Assembly (NCBI RefSeq): GCF_023091745.1
Contig: NW_026292662.1
Coordinates: 186,001-250,000 of the forward strand
Reading direction: 5' to 3'
Source: Budorcas taxicolor
Lineage: Eukaryota > Chordata > Mammalia > Artiodactyla > Bovidae
Length of the DNA: 64,000 nucleotides
Shown here: one piece after another, positions 12,401 to 25,840 of the stretch
How the letters are laid out: every line of letters starts with the position of its first letter
Numbering within the stretch: position 1 is the stretch's first letter
Translations under genes and position numbers: made by a program
Notes under the pieces: model-generated
Told to the model about the DNA's origin: nothing
Databases searched by the model: none
What the model saw: only the letters and a program-made list of their open reading frames with translations

Positions 12401-15186
12401 CTTGGTGTGAGTCGATCCTCGGCGTGAAAGACGAGCCGGTGAAGGGAAAAGAGGTTCCTCTGGAATGGACTGAGACATCTGGGGGACTCTTGGAATGGTG
12501 GCACGACCCTGGAGTTCCTCTCGCCGTTCCTGTTGAGAGGGCCTCCTCTTGAGATGCGACGGGAAAGCCGGGAACTCTTTCCCGACGAAGCAGGGAAAGG
12601 ATCCCTCATCTCGAGCTACGAGGCGGAAACGGGGCTCCTCTGGATGTGGGCGGGACCCTCGTGATTCCTCTCGAGTGGAGACGGGTATGTCGGGGAACTT
12701 CTTGATTTGCACCAAGGGTGTGAAGGACCCTTTCGAAGTTCCAGAGGTGAGGTGTGACCCGCCTCGTGACACCTCAGCAGAAATGGGCCTCATCTCGCCT
12801 GGAGGGGAGAACCTCCTGGATTTTCTCGAGTTGCGGCAGGTCTTCTCGAGTTACGACGGGGACCACAGGGACCCGCTCTGGTGGCCTCAGGAAAGGCCAG
12901 TCCCCATGCGAGTTCCTAGGGGACCTCTCAGGATCCTCTCCCGTCCATGCCGGGGCCTCAGTCCTTGTGTGGAGTCGGGGCTGGAACCTGAGGATTCCTC
13001 TCCAGTGTTGCCATGGATCTTGGGGTGCTTCTGAGTCTCCCCAGGGGAGTCAGGCCTCGTCTCGAGTGGGGGCATGCACGTGCGCTTTCCTCCCGAGCTG
13101 CAGCAGTAGTGTCACGCTTCCTGTCACGTGGATCAAGGGATCTGTGGCTTTCCCTCGAGGCTGTCCCTCGAGGCTTTCCCACGAGGCTTTCCCACAGGGC
13201 TGTGCCACGTGCCACCTTGGTGTGAGTCGATCCTCGGCGTGAAAGACGAGCCGGTGAAGGGAAAAGAGGTTCCTCTGGAATGGACTGAGACATCTGGGGG
13301 ACTCTTGGAATGGTGGCACGACCCTGGAGTTCCTCTCGCCGTTCCTGTTGAGAGGGCCTCCTCTTGAGATGCGACGGGAACGCCGGGAACTCTTTGCCGA
13401 CGAAGCAGGGAAAGGATCCCTCATCTCGAGCTACGAGGCGGAAACGGGGCTCCTCTGGATGTGGGCGGGACCCTCGTGATTCCTCTCGAGTGGAGACGGG
13501 TATGTCGGGGAACTTCTTGATTTGCACCAAGGGTGTGAAGGACCCTTTCGAAGTTCCAGAGGTGAGGTGTGATCAGCCTCGAGACGCCTCAGCGGAAATG
13601 GGCCTCATCTCGCCTGGAGGGGAGAACCTCCTGGATTTTGTCGAGTTGCGGCAGGTCTTCTCGAGTTACGACGGGGACCTCAGGGACCCGCTCTGGTGGC
13701 CTCAGGAAAGGCCAGTCCCCATGCGAGTTGCCAGGGGACCTCTCGGGATTCCTCTCCCGTCCATGCCGGGGCCTCAGTCCTTGTGTGGAGTCGGGGCCGG
13801 AACCTGAGGATTCCTCTCCAGTGTTGCCATGGATCTTGGGGTGCTTCTGAGTCTCCCCAGGGGAGTCAGGCCTCGTCTCGAGTGGGGGCATGCACGTGCG
13901 CTTTCCTCCCGAGCTGCAGCAGTAGTGTCACGCTTCCTGTCACGTGGATCAAGGGATCTGTGGCTTTCCCTCGAGGCTGTCCCTCGAGGCTTTCCCACGA
14001 GGCTTTCCCACAGGGCTGTGCCACGTGCCACCTTGGTGTGAGTCGATCCTCGGCGTGAAAGACGAGCCGGTGAAGGGAAAAGAGGTTCCTCTGGAATGGA
14101 CTGAGACATCTGGGGGACTCTTGGAATGGTGGCACGACCCTGGAGTTCCTCTCGCCGTTCCTGTTGAGAGGGCCTCCTCTTGAGATGCGACGGGAACGCC
14201 GGGAACTCTTTCCCGACGAAGCAGGGAAAGGATCCCTCATCTCGAGCTACGAGGCGGAAACGGGGCTCCTCTGGATGTGGGCGGGACCCTCGTGATTCCT
14301 CTCGAATGGAGACGGCTAGGTCGGGGAACTTCTTGATTTGCACCAAGGGTGTGAAGGACCCTTTCGAGGTTCCAGAGGTGAGGTGTGATCCGCCTCGTGA
14401 CACCTCAGCAGAAATGTGCCTCATCTCGCCTGGAGGGGAGAACCTCCTGGATTTTCTCGAGTTGCGGCAGGTCTTCTCGAGTTACGACGGGGACCTCAGG
14501 GACCCGCTCTGGTGGCCTCAGGAAAGGCCAGTCCCCATGCGAGTTGCTAGGGGACCTCTCGGGATTCCTCTCCCGTCCATGCCGGGGCCTCAGTCCTTGT
14601 GTGGAGTCGGGGCCGGAACCTGAGGATTCCTCTCCAGTGTTGCCATGGATCTTGGGGTGCTTCTGAGTCTCCCCAGGGGAGTCAGGCCTCGTCTCGAGTG
14701 GGGGCATGCACGTGCGCTTTCCTCCCGAGCTGCAGCAGTAGTGTCACGCTTCCTGTCACGTGGATCAAGGGATCTGTGGCTTTCCCTCGAGGCTGTCCCT
14801 CGAGGCTTTCCCACGAGGCTTTCCCACAGGGCTGTGCCACGTGCCACCTTGGTGTGAGTCGATCCTCGGCGTGAAAGACGAGCCGGTGAAGGGAAAAGAG
14901 GTTCCTCTGGAATGGACTGAGACATCTGGGGGACTCTTGGATTGGTGGCACGACCCTGGAGTTCTTCTCGCCGTTCCTGTTGAGAGGGCCTCCTCTTGAG
15001 ATGCGACGGGAACGCCGGGAACTCTTTCCCGACGAAGCAGGGAAAGGATCCCTCATCTCGAGCTACGAGGCGGAAACGGGGCTCCTCTGGATGTGGGCGG
15101 GACCCTCGTGATTCCTCTCGAGTGGAGACGGGTATGTCAGGGAACTTCTTGATTTGCAGCAAGGGTGTGAAGGACCCTTTAGAAGT
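9476..15186. repeat. Higher-order repeat A, copy 2 (7-mer, 5,711 bp)
   Basis: Second copy of the 5,711-bp block, head-to-tail with the first. Similarity to copy 1 stops near 15,181, where TTTAGAAG replaces TTTCGAAG. Its right half is also the start of repeat B (12,978 onward), so the two higher-order repeats overlap and must have formed in successive events. Confidence 0.83.
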
Positions 15187-17873
15187 TCCAGAGGTGAGGT
15201 GTGATCAGCCTCGAGACGCCTCAGCGGAAATGGGCCTCATCTCGCCTGGAGGGGAGAACCTCCTGGATTTTCTCGAGTTGCGGCAGGTCTTCTCGAGTTA
15301 CGACGGGAACCTCAGGGACCCGCTCTGGTTGCCTCAGGAAAGGCCAGTCCCCATGCGAGTTGCTAGGGGACCTCTCGGGATTCCTCTCCCGTCCATGCCG
15401 GGGCCTCAGTCCTTGTGTGGAGTCGGGGCCGGAACCTGAGGATTCCTCTCCAGTGTTGCCATGGATCTTGGGGTGCTTCTGAGTCTCCCCAGGGGAGTCA
15501 GGCCTCGTCTCGAGTGGGGGCATGCACGTGCGCTTTCCTCCCGAGCTGCAGCAGTAGGGTCACGCTTCCTGTCACGTGGATCAAAGGATCTGTGGCTTTC
15601 CCTCGAGGCAGTCCCTCGAGGCTTTCCCACCTGGCTTTCCCACAGGGCTGTGCCACGTGCCACCTTGGTGTGAGTCGAACCTAGGCGTGAAAGACGAGCC
15701 GGTGAAGGGAAAGGAAGATCCTCTGGAATGGACTGAGACATCTGGGGGACTCTTGGAATGGTGGCACGACCCTGGAGTTCCTCTCGCCATTCCTGTTGAG
15801 AGGGCCTCCTCTTGAGATGCGACGGGAACGCCGGGAACTCTTTCCCGACGAAGCAGGGAAAGGATCCCTCATCTCGAGCTACGAGGCGGAAACGGGGCTC
15901 CTCTGGATGTGGGCGGGACCCTCGTGATTCCTCTCGAGTGGAGACGGCTAGGTCGGGGAACTTCTTGATTTGCACCAAGGGTGTGAAGGACCCTTTCGAA
16001 GTTCCAGAGGTGAGGTGTGATCCGCCTCGTGACACCTCAGCAGAAATGTGCCTCATCTCGCCTGGAGGGGAGAACCTCCTGGATTTTCTCGAGTTGCGGC
16101 AGGTCTTCTCGAGTTACGACGGGGACCTCAGGGACCCGCTCTGGTGGCCTCAGGAAAGGCCAGTCCCCATGCGAGTTGCTAGGGGACCTCTCGGGATTCC
16201 TCTCCCGTCCATGCCGGGGCCTCAGTCCTTGTGTGGAGTCGGGGCCGGAACCTGAGGATTCCTCTCCAGTGTTGCCATGGATCTTGGGGTGCTTCTGAGT
16301 CTCCCCAGGGGAGTCAGGCCTCGTCTCGAGTGGGGGCATGCACGTGCGCTTTCCTCCCGAGCTGCAGCAGTAGTGTCACGCTTCCTGTCACGTGGATCAA
16401 GGGATCTGTGGCTTTCCCTCGAGGCTGTCCCTCGAGGCTTTCCCACGAGGCTTTCCCACAGGGCTGTGCCACGTGCCACCTTGGTGTGAGTCGATCCTCG
16501 GCGTGAAAGACGAGCCGGTGAAGGGAAAAGAGGTTCCTCTGGAATGGACTGAGACATCTGGGGGACTCTTGGAATGGTGGCACGACCCTGGAGTTTCTCT
16601 CGCCGTTCCTGTTGAGAGGGCCTCCTCTTGAGATGCGACGGGAACACCGGGAACTGTTTCCCGACGAAGCAGGGAAAGGATCCCTCATCTCGAGCTACGA
16701 GGCGGAAACGGGGCTCCTCTGGATGTGGGCAGGACCCTCGTGATTCCTCTCGAGTGGAGACGGCTAGGTCGGGGAACTTCTTGATTTGCACCAAGGGTGT
16801 GAAGGACCCTTTCGAAGTTCCAGAGGTGAGGTGTGATCAGCCTCGAGACGCCTCAGCGGAAATGGGCCTCATCTCGCCTGGAGGGGAGAACCTCCTGGAT
16901 TTTCTCGAGTTGCGCCAGGTCTTCTCGAGTTACGACGGGGACCTCAGGGACCCGCTCTGGTGGCCTCAGGAAAGGCCAGTCCCCATGCGAGTTGCTAGGG
17001 GACCTCTCGGGATTCCTCTCCCGTCCATGCCGGGGCCTCAGTCCTTGTGTGGAGTCGGGGCCGGAACCTGAGGATTCCTCTCCAGTGTTGCCATGGATCT
17101 TGGGGTGCTTCTGAGTCTCCCCAGGGGAGTCAGGCCTCGTCTCGAGTGGGGGCATGCACGTGCGCTTTCCTCCCGAGCTGCAGCAGTAGTGTCACGCTTC
17201 CTGTCACGTGGATCAAGGGATCTGTGGCTTTCCCTCGAGGCTGTCCCTCGAGGCTTTCCCACGAGGCTTTCCCACAGGGCTGTGCCACGTGCCACCTTGG
17301 TGTGAGTCGATCCTCGGCGTGAAAGACGAGCCGGTGAAGGGAAAAGAGGTTCCTCTGGAATGGACTGAGACATCTGGGGGACTCTTGGAATGGTGGCACG
17401 ACCCTGGAGTTCCTCTCGCCGTTCCTGTTGAGAGGGCCTCCTCTTGAGATGCGACGGGAACGCTGGGAACTCTTTCCCGACGAAGCAGGGAAAGGATCCC
17501 TCATCTCGAGCTACGAGGCGGAAACGGGGCTCCTCTGGATATGGGCAGGACCCTCGTGATTCCTCTCGAGTGGAGACGGCTAGGTCGGGGAACTTCTTGA
17601 TTTGCACCAAGGGTGTGAAGGACCCTTTCGAAGTTCCAGAGGTGAGGTGTGATCCGCATCGTGACACCTCAGCAGAAATGGGCCTCATCTCGCCTGGAGG
17701 GGAGAACCTCCTGGATTTTCTCGAGTTGCGGCAGGTCTTCTCGAGTTACGACGGGGACCACAGGGACCCGCTCTGGTGGCCTCAGGAAAGGCCAGTCCCC
17801 ATGCGAGTTGATAGGGGACCTCTCGGGATTCCTCTCCCGTCCATGCCGGGGCCTCAGTCCTTGTGTGGAGTCG
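12978..17873. repeat. Higher-order repeat B, copy 1 (6-mer, 4,896 bp)
   Basis: Six monomers of exactly 816 bp that recur 4,896 bp to the right. Shared markers include ATTTTGTCGAG (13,637 and 18,533), the unusual monomer with TCGAACCTAGGCG (15,675 and 20,571) and AAGGAAGATCC (15,712 and 20,608), and the GATCCGCATCG variant near 17,651 and 22,547. About four single-base differences between copies were seen by eye (15,181/20,077; 16,915/21,811; 17,281/22,177; 17,463/22,359). Confidence 0.83.
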
Positions 17874-20800
17874 GGGCCGGAACCTGAGGATTCCTCTCCA
17901 GTGTTGCCATGGATCTTGGGGTGCTTCTGAGTCTCCCCAGGGGAGTCAGGCCTCGTCTCGAGTGGGGGCATGCACGTGCGCTTTCCTCCCGAGCTGCAGC
18001 AGTAGTGTCACGCTTCCTGTCACGTGGATCAAGGGATCTGTGGCTTTCCCTCGAGGCTGTCCCTCGAGGCTTTCCCACGAGGCTTTCCCACAGGGCTGTG
18101 CCACGTGCCACCTTGGTGTGAGTCGATCCTCGGCGTGAAAGACGAGCCGGTGAAGGGAAAAGAGGTTCCTCTGGAATGGACTGAGACATCTGGGGGACTC
18201 TTGGAATGGTGGCACGACCCTGGAGTTCCTCTCGCCGTTCCTGTTGAGAGGGCCTCCTCTTGAGATGCGACGGGAACGCCGGGAACTCTTTGCCGACGAA
18301 GCAGGGAAAGGATCCCTCATCTCGAGCTACGAGGCGGAAACGGGGCTCCTCTGGATGTGGGCGGGACCCTCGTGATTCCTCTCGAGTGGAGACGGGTATG
18401 TCGGGGAACTTCTTGATTTGCACCAAGGGTGTGAAGGACCCTTTCGAAGTTCCAGAGGTGAGGTGTGATCAGCCTCGAGACGCCTCAGCGGAAATGGGCC
18501 TCATCTCGCCTGGAGGGGAGAACCTCCTGGATTTTGTCGAGTTGCGGCAGGTCTTCTCGAGTTACGACGGGGACCTCAGGGACCCGCTCTGGTGGCCTCA
18601 GGAAAGGCCAGTCCCCATGCGAGTTGCCAGGGGACCTCTCGGGATTCCTCTCCCGTCCATGCCGGGGCCTCAGTCCTTGTGTGGAGTCGGGGCCGGAACC
18701 TGAGGATTCCTCTCCAGTGTTGCCATGGATCTTGGGGTGCTTCTGAGTCTCCCCAGGGGAGTCAGGCCTCGTCTCGAGTGGGGGCATGCACGTGCGCTTT
18801 CCTCCCGAGCTGCAGCAGTAGTGTCACGCTTCCTGTCACGTGGATCAAGGGATCTGTGGCTTTCCCTCGAGGCTGTCCCTCGAGGCTTTCCCACGAGGCT
18901 TTCCCACAGGGCTGTGCCACGTGCCACCTTGGTGTGAGTCGATCCTCGGCGTGAAAGACGAGCCGGTGAAGGGAAAAGAGGTTCCTCTGGAATGGACTGA
19001 GACATCTGGGGGACTCTTGGAATGGTGGCACGACCCTGGAGTTCCTCTCGCCGTTCCTGTTGAGAGGGCCTCCTCTTGAGATGCGACGGGAACGCCGGGA
19101 ACTCTTTCCCGACGAAGCAGGGAAAGGATCCCTCATCTCGAGCTACGAGGCGGAAACGGGGCTCCTCTGGATGTGGGCGGGACCCTCGTGATTCCTCTCG
19201 AATGGAGACGGCTAGGTCGGGGAACTTCTTGATTTGCACCAAGGGTGTGAAGGACCCTTTCGAGGTTCCAGAGGTGAGGTGTGATCCGCCTCGTGACACC
19301 TCAGCAGAAATGTGCCTCATCTCGCCTGGAGGGGAGAACCTCCTGGATTTTCTCGAGTTGCGGCAGGTCTTCTCGAGTTACGACGGGGACCTCAGGGACC
19401 CGCTCTGGTGGCCTCAGGAAAGGCCAGTCCCCATGCGAGTTGCTAGGGGACCTCTCGGGATTCCTCTCCCGTCCATGCCGGGGCCTCAGTCCTTGTGTGG
19501 AGTCGGGGCCGGAACCTGAGGATTCCTCTCCAGTGTTGCCATGGATCTTGGGGTGCTTCTGAGTCTCCCCAGGGGAGTCAGGCCTCGTCTCGAGTGGGGG
19601 CATGCACGTGCGCTTTCCTCCCGAGCTGCAGCAGTAGTGTCACGCTTCCTGTCACGTGGATCAAGGGATCTGTGGCTTTCCCTCGAGGCTGTCCCTCGAG
19701 GCTTTCCCACGAGGCTTTCCCACAGGGCTGTGCCACGTGCCACCTTGGTGTGAGTCGATCCTCGGCGTGAAAGACGAGCCGGTGAAGGGAAAAGAGGTTC
19801 CTCTGGAATGGACTGAGACATCTGGGGGACTCTTGGATTGGTGGCACGACCCTGGAGTTCTTCTCGCCGTTCCTGTTGAGAGGGCCTCCTCTTGAGATGC
19901 GACGGGAACGCCGGGAACTCTTTCCCGACGAAGCAGGGAAAGGATCCCTCATCTCGAGCTACGAGGCGGAAACGGGGCTCCTCTGGATGTGGGCGGGACC
20001 CTCGTGATTCCTCTCGAGTGGAGACGGGTATGTCAGGGAACTTCTTGATTTGCAGCAAGGGTGTGAAGGACCCTTTCGAAGTTCCAGAGGTGAGGTGTGA
20101 TCAGCCTCGAGACGCCTCAGCGGAAATGGGCCTCATCTCGCCTGGAGGGGAGAACCTCCTGGATTTTCTCGAGTTGCGGCAGGTCTTCTCGAGTTACGAC
20201 GGGAACCTCAGGGACCCGCTCTGGTTGCCTCAGGAAAGGCCAGTCCCCATGCGAGTTGCTAGGGGACCTCTCGGGATTCCTCTCCCGTCCATGCCGGGGC
20301 CTCAGTCCTTGTGTGGAGTCGGGGCCGGAACCTGAGGATTCCTCTCCAGTGTTGCCATGGATCTTGGGGTGCTTCTGAGTCTCCCCAGGGGAGTCAGGCC
20401 TCGTCTCGAGTGGGGGCATGCACGTGCGCTTTCCTCCCGAGCTGCAGCAGTAGGGTCACGCTTCCTGTCACGTGGATCAAAGGATCTGTGGCTTTCCCTC
20501 GAGGCAGTCCCTCGAGGCTTTCCCACCTGGCTTTCCCACAGGGCTGTGCCACGTGCCACCTTGGTGTGAGTCGAACCTAGGCGTGAAAGACGAGCCGGTG
20601 AAGGGAAAGGAAGATCCTCTGGAATGGACTGAGACATCTGGGGGACTCTTGGAATGGTGGCACGACCCTGGAGTTCCTCTCGCCATTCCTGTTGAGAGGG
20701 CCTCCTCTTGAGATGCGACGGGAACGCCGGGAACTCTTTCCCGACGAAGCAGGGAAAGGATCCCTCATCTCGAGCTACGAGGCGGAAACGGGGCTCCTCT

Positions 20801-22769
20801 GGATGTGGGCGGGACCCTCGTGATTCCTCTCGAGTGGAGACGGCTAGGTCGGGGAACTTCTTGATTTGCACCAAGGGTGTGAAGGACCCTTTCGAAGTTC
20901 CAGAGGTGAGGTGTGATCCGCCTCGTGACACCTCAGCAGAAATGTGCCTCATCTCGCCTGGAGGGGAGAACCTCCTGGATTTTCTCGAGTTGCGGCAGGT
21001 CTTCTCGAGTTACGACGGGGACCTCAGGGACCCGCTCTGGTGGCCTCAGGAAAGGCCAGTCCCCATGCGAGTTGCTAGGGGACCTCTCGGGATTCCTCTC
21101 CCGTCCATGCCGGGGCCTCAGTCCTTGTGTGGAGTCGGGGCCGGAACCTGAGGATTCCTCTCCAGTGTTGCCATGGATCTTGGGGTGCTTCTGAGTCTCC
21201 CCAGGGGAGTCAGGCCTCGTCTCGAGTGGGGGCATGCACGTGCGCTTTCCTCCCGAGCTGCAGCAGTAGTGTCACGCTTCCTGTCACGTGGATCAAGGGA
21301 TCTGTGGCTTTCCCTCGAGGCTGTCCCTCGAGGCTTTCCCACGAGGCTTTCCCACAGGGCTGTGCCACGTGCCACCTTGGTGTGAGTCGATCCTCGGCGT
21401 GAAAGACGAGCCGGTGAAGGGAAAAGAGGTTCCTCTGGAATGGACTGAGACATCTGGGGGACTCTTGGAATGGTGGCACGACCCTGGAGTTTCTCTCGCC
21501 GTTCCTGTTGAGAGGGCCTCCTCTTGAGATGCGACGGGAACACCGGGAACTGTTTCCCGACGAAGCAGGGAAAGGATCCCTCATCTCGAGCTACGAGGCG
21601 GAAACGGGGCTCCTCTGGATGTGGGCAGGACCCTCGTGATTCCTCTCGAGTGGAGACGGCTAGGTCGGGGAACTTCTTGATTTGCACCAAGGGTGTGAAG
21701 GACCCTTTCGAAGTTCCAGAGGTGAGGTGTGATCAGCCTCGAGACGCCTCAGCGGAAATGGGCCTCATCTCGCCTGGAGGGGAGAACCTCCTGGATTTTC
21801 TCGAGTTGCGGCAGGTCTTCTCGAGTTACGACGGGGACCTCAGGGACCCGCTCTGGTGGCCTCAGGAAAGGCCAGTCCCCATGCGAGTTGCTAGGGGACC
21901 TCTCGGGATTCCTCTCCCGTCCATGCCGGGGCCTCAGTCCTTGTGTGGAGTCGGGGCCGGAACCTGAGGATTCCTCTCCAGTGTTGCCATGGATCTTGGG
22001 GTGCTTCTGAGTCTCCCCAGGGGAGTCAGGCCTCGTCTCGAGTGGGGGCATGCACGTGCGCTTTCCTCCCGAGCTGCAGCAGTAGTGTCACGCTTCCTGT
22101 CACGTGGATCAAGGGATCTGTGGCTTTCCCTCGAGGCTGTCCCTCGAGGCTTTCCCACGAGGCTTTCCCACAGGGCTGTTCCACGTGCCACCTTGGTGTG
22201 AGTCGATCCTCGGCGTGAAAGACGAGCCGGTGAAGGGAAAAGAGGTTCCTCTGGAATGGACTGAGACATCTGGGGGACTCTTGGAATGGTGGCACGACCC
22301 TGGAGTTCCTCTCGCCGTTCCTGTTGAGAGGGCCTCCTCTTGAGATGCGACGGGAACGCCGGGAACTCTTTCCCGACGAAGCAGGGAAAGGATCCCTCAT
22401 CTCGAGCTACGAGGCGGAAACGGGGCTCCTCTGGATATGGGCAGGACCCTCGTGATTCCTCTCGAGTGGAGACGGCTAGGTCGGGGAACTTCTTGATTTG
22501 CACCAAGGGTGTGAAGGACCCTTTCGAAGTTCCAGAGGTGAGGTGTGATCCGCATCGTGACACCTCAGCAGAAATGGGCCTCATCTCGCCTGGAGGGGAG
22601 AACCTCCTGGATTTTCTCGAGTTGCGGCAGGTCTTCTCGAGTTACGACGGGGACCACAGGGACCCGCTCTGGTGGCCTCAGGAAAGGCCAGTCCCCATGC
22701 GAGTTGATAGGGGACCTCTCGGGATTCCTCTCCCGTCCATGCCGGGGCCTCAGTCCTTGTGTGGAGTCG
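17874..22769. repeat. Higher-order repeat B, copy 2 (6-mer, 4,896 bp)
   Basis: Second 4,896-bp copy, directly adjoining the first. Identity with the beginning of the repeat continues to about 23,122, where GGAGTTCTTCTCGCC replaces GGAGTTCCTCTCGCC. The duplicated tract is therefore slightly longer than one period, as expected for unequal crossover. Confidence 0.83.
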
Positions 22770-23392
22770 GGGCCGGAACCTGAGGATTCCTCTCCAGTGT
22801 TGCCATGGATCTTGGGGTGCTTCTGAGTCTCCCCAGGGGAGTCAGGCCTCGTCTCGAGTGGGGGCATGCACGTGCGCTTTCCTCCCGAGCTGCAGCAGTA
22901 GTGTCACGCTTCCTGTCACGTGGATCAAGGGATCTGTGGCTTTCCCTCGAGGCTGTCCCTCGAGGCTTTCCCACGAGGCTTTCCCACAGGGCTGTGCCAC
23001 GTGCCACCTTGGTGTGAGTCGATCCTCGGCGTGAAAGACGAGCCGGTGAAGGGAAAAGAGGTTCCTCTGGAATGGACTGAGACATCTGGGGGACTCTTGG
23101 AATGGTGGCACGACCCTGGAGTTCTTCTCGCCGTTCCTGTTGAGAGGGCCTCCTCTTGAGATGCGACGGGAACGCCGGGAACTCTTTCCCGACGAAGCAG
23201 GGAAAGGATCCCTCATCTCGAGCTACGAGGCGGAAACGGGGCTCCTCTGGATGTGGGCGGGACCCTCGTGCTTCCTCTCGTGTGGAGACGGGTATGTCGG
23301 GGATCTTCTTAATTTGCACCAAGGGTGTGAAGGACCCTTTCGAAGTTCCAGAGGTGAGGTGTGATCAGCCTCGAGACGCCTCAGGGGAAATG

Positions 23393-24790
23393 GGCCTCAT
23401 CTCGCCTGGAGGGGAGAACCTCCTGGATTTTCTCGAGTTGCGGCAGGTCTTCTCGAGTTACGACGGGGACCTCAGGGACCCGCTCTGGTGGCCTCAGGAA
23501 AGGCCAGTCCCCATGCGAGTTGCTAGGGGACCTCTCGGGATTCCTCTCCCGTCCATGCCGGGGCCTCAGTCCTTGTGTGGAGTCGGGGCCGGAACCTGAG
23601 GATTCCTCTCCAGTGTTGCCATGGATCTTGGGGTGCTTCTGAGTCTCCCCAGGGGAGTCAGGCCTCGTCTCGAGTGGGGGCATGCACGTGCGCTTTCCTC
23701 CCGAGCTGCAGCAGTAGTGTCACGCTTCCTGTCACGTGGATCAAGGGATCTGTGGCTTTCCCTCGAGGCTGTCCCTCGAGGCTTTCCCACGAGGCTTTCC
23801 CACAGGGCTGTGCCACGTGCCACCTTGGTGTGAGTCGATCCTCGGCGTGAAAGACGAGCCGGTGAAGGGAAAAGAGGTTCCTCTGGAATGGACTGAGACA
23901 TCTGGGGGACTCTTGGAATGGGGGCACGACCCTGGAGTTCCTCTCGCCGTTCCTGTTCAGAGGGCTTCCTCTTGAGATGCGACGGGAACGCCGGGAACTC
24001 TTTCCCGACGAAGCAGGGAAAGGATCCCTCATCTCGAGCTACGAGGCGGAAGCGGGGCTCCTCTGGATGTGGGCGGGACCCTCGTGATTCCTCTCGAGTG
24101 GAGACGGGTATGTCGGGGAACTTCTGTATTTGCACCAAGGGTGTGAAGGACCCTTTCGAAGTTCCAGAGGTGAGGTGTGATCAGCCTCGAGACGCCTCAG
24201 CGGAAATGGGCCTCATCTCGCCTGGAGGGGAGAACCTCCTGGATTTTCTCGAGTTGCGGCACGTCTTCTCGAGTTACGACAGGGACCTCAGGGACCCGCT
24301 CTGGTCGCCTCAGGAAAGGTCAGTCCCGATGCGAGTTGCTAGGGGACCTCTCGGGATTCCTCTCCCGTCCATGCCGGGGCCTCAGTCCTTGTGTGGAGTC
24401 GGGGCCGGAACCTGAGGATTCCTCTCCAGTGTTGCCATGGATCTTGGGGTGCTTCTGAGTCTCCCCAGGGGAGTCAGGCCTCGTCTCGAGTGGTGGCATG
24501 CACGTGCGCTTTCCTCCCGAGCTGCAGCAGTAGTGTCACGCTTCCTGTCACTTGGATCAAAGGATCTGTGGCTTTCCCTCGAGGCTGTCCCTCGAGGCTT
24601 TCCCACGAGGCTTTCCCACAGGGCGGTGCCACGTGCCACCTTCGTGTGAGTCGATCCTCGGCGTGAAAGACGAGCCGGTGAAGGGAAAAGAGGTTCCTCT
24701 GGAATGGACTGAGACATCTGGGGGACTCTTGGAATGGTGGCACGACCCTGGAGTTCCTCTCGCCGTTCCTGTTGAGAGGGCCTCCTCTTG
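23393..24790. repeat. Partial 3-mer higher-order tract C, copy 1 (offset 2,448 bp)
   Basis: Rare variants here recur 2,448 bp (3 x 816) downstream: TTGGAATGGGGGC, CCTGTTCAGAGGGCTTCC, GAGGCGGAAGCGGGG and CGGCACGTCTTCTCG. The match fails left of about 23,393 and right of about 24,790, so only ~1.4 kb is shared. The flanks match other monomers: 21,560-22,640 resembles 24,824-25,904 at an offset of 3,264 bp. The region is therefore a mosaic of several exchange events. Confidence 0.7.
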
Positions 24791-25840
24791 AAATGCGACT
24801 GGAACGCCGGGAACTGTTTCCCGACGAAGCAGGGAAAGGATCCCTCATCTCGAGCTACGAGGCGGAAACAGGGCTCCTCTGGATGTGGGCAGGACCCTCG
24901 TGATTCCTCTCGAGTGGAGACGGCTAGGTCGGGGAACTTCTTGATTTGCACCAAGGGTGTGAAGGACCCTTTCGAAGTTCCAGAGGTGAGGTGTGATCAG
25001 CCTCGAGACGCCTCAGCGGAAATGGGCCTCATCTCGCCTGGAGGGGAGAACCTCCTGGATTTTCTCGAGTTGCGGCAGGTCTTCTCGAGTTACGACGGGG
25101 ACCTCAGGGACCCGCTCTGGTGGCCTCAGGAAAGGCCAGTCCCCATGCGAGTTGCTAGGGGACCTCTCGGGATTCCTCTCCCGTCCATGCCGGGGCCTCA
25201 GTCCTTGTGTGGAGTCGGGGCCGGAACCTGAGGATTCCTCTCCAGTGTTGCCATGGATCTTGGGGTGCTTCTGAGTCTCCCCAGGGGAGTCAGGCCTCGT
25301 CTCGAGTGGGGGCATGCACGTGCGCTTTCCTCCCGAGCTGCAGCAGTAGTGTCACGCTTCCTGTCACGTGGATCAAGGGATCTGTGGCTTTCCCTCGAGG
25401 CTGTCCCTCGAGGCTTTCCCACGAGGCTTTCCCACAGGGCTGTTCCACGTGCCACCTTGGTGTGAGTCGATCCTCGGCGTGAAAGACGAGCCGGTGAAGG
25501 GAAAAGAGGTTCCTCTGGAATGGACTGAGATATTTGGGGGACTCTTGGAATGGTGGCACGACCCTGGAGTTCCTCTCGCCGTTCCTGTTGAGAGGGCCTC
25601 CTCTTGAGATGCGACGGGAACGCCGGGAACTCTTTCCCGACGAAGCAGGGAAAGGATCCCTCATCTCGAGCTACGAGGCGGAAACGGGGCTCCTCTGGAT
25701 ATAGGCAGGACCCTCGTGATTCCTCTCGAGTGGAGACGGCTAGGTCGGGGAACTTCTTGATTTGCACCAAGGGTGTGAAGGACCCTTTCGAAGTTCCAGA
25801 GGTGAGGTGTGATCCGCATCGTGACACCTCAGCAGAAATG

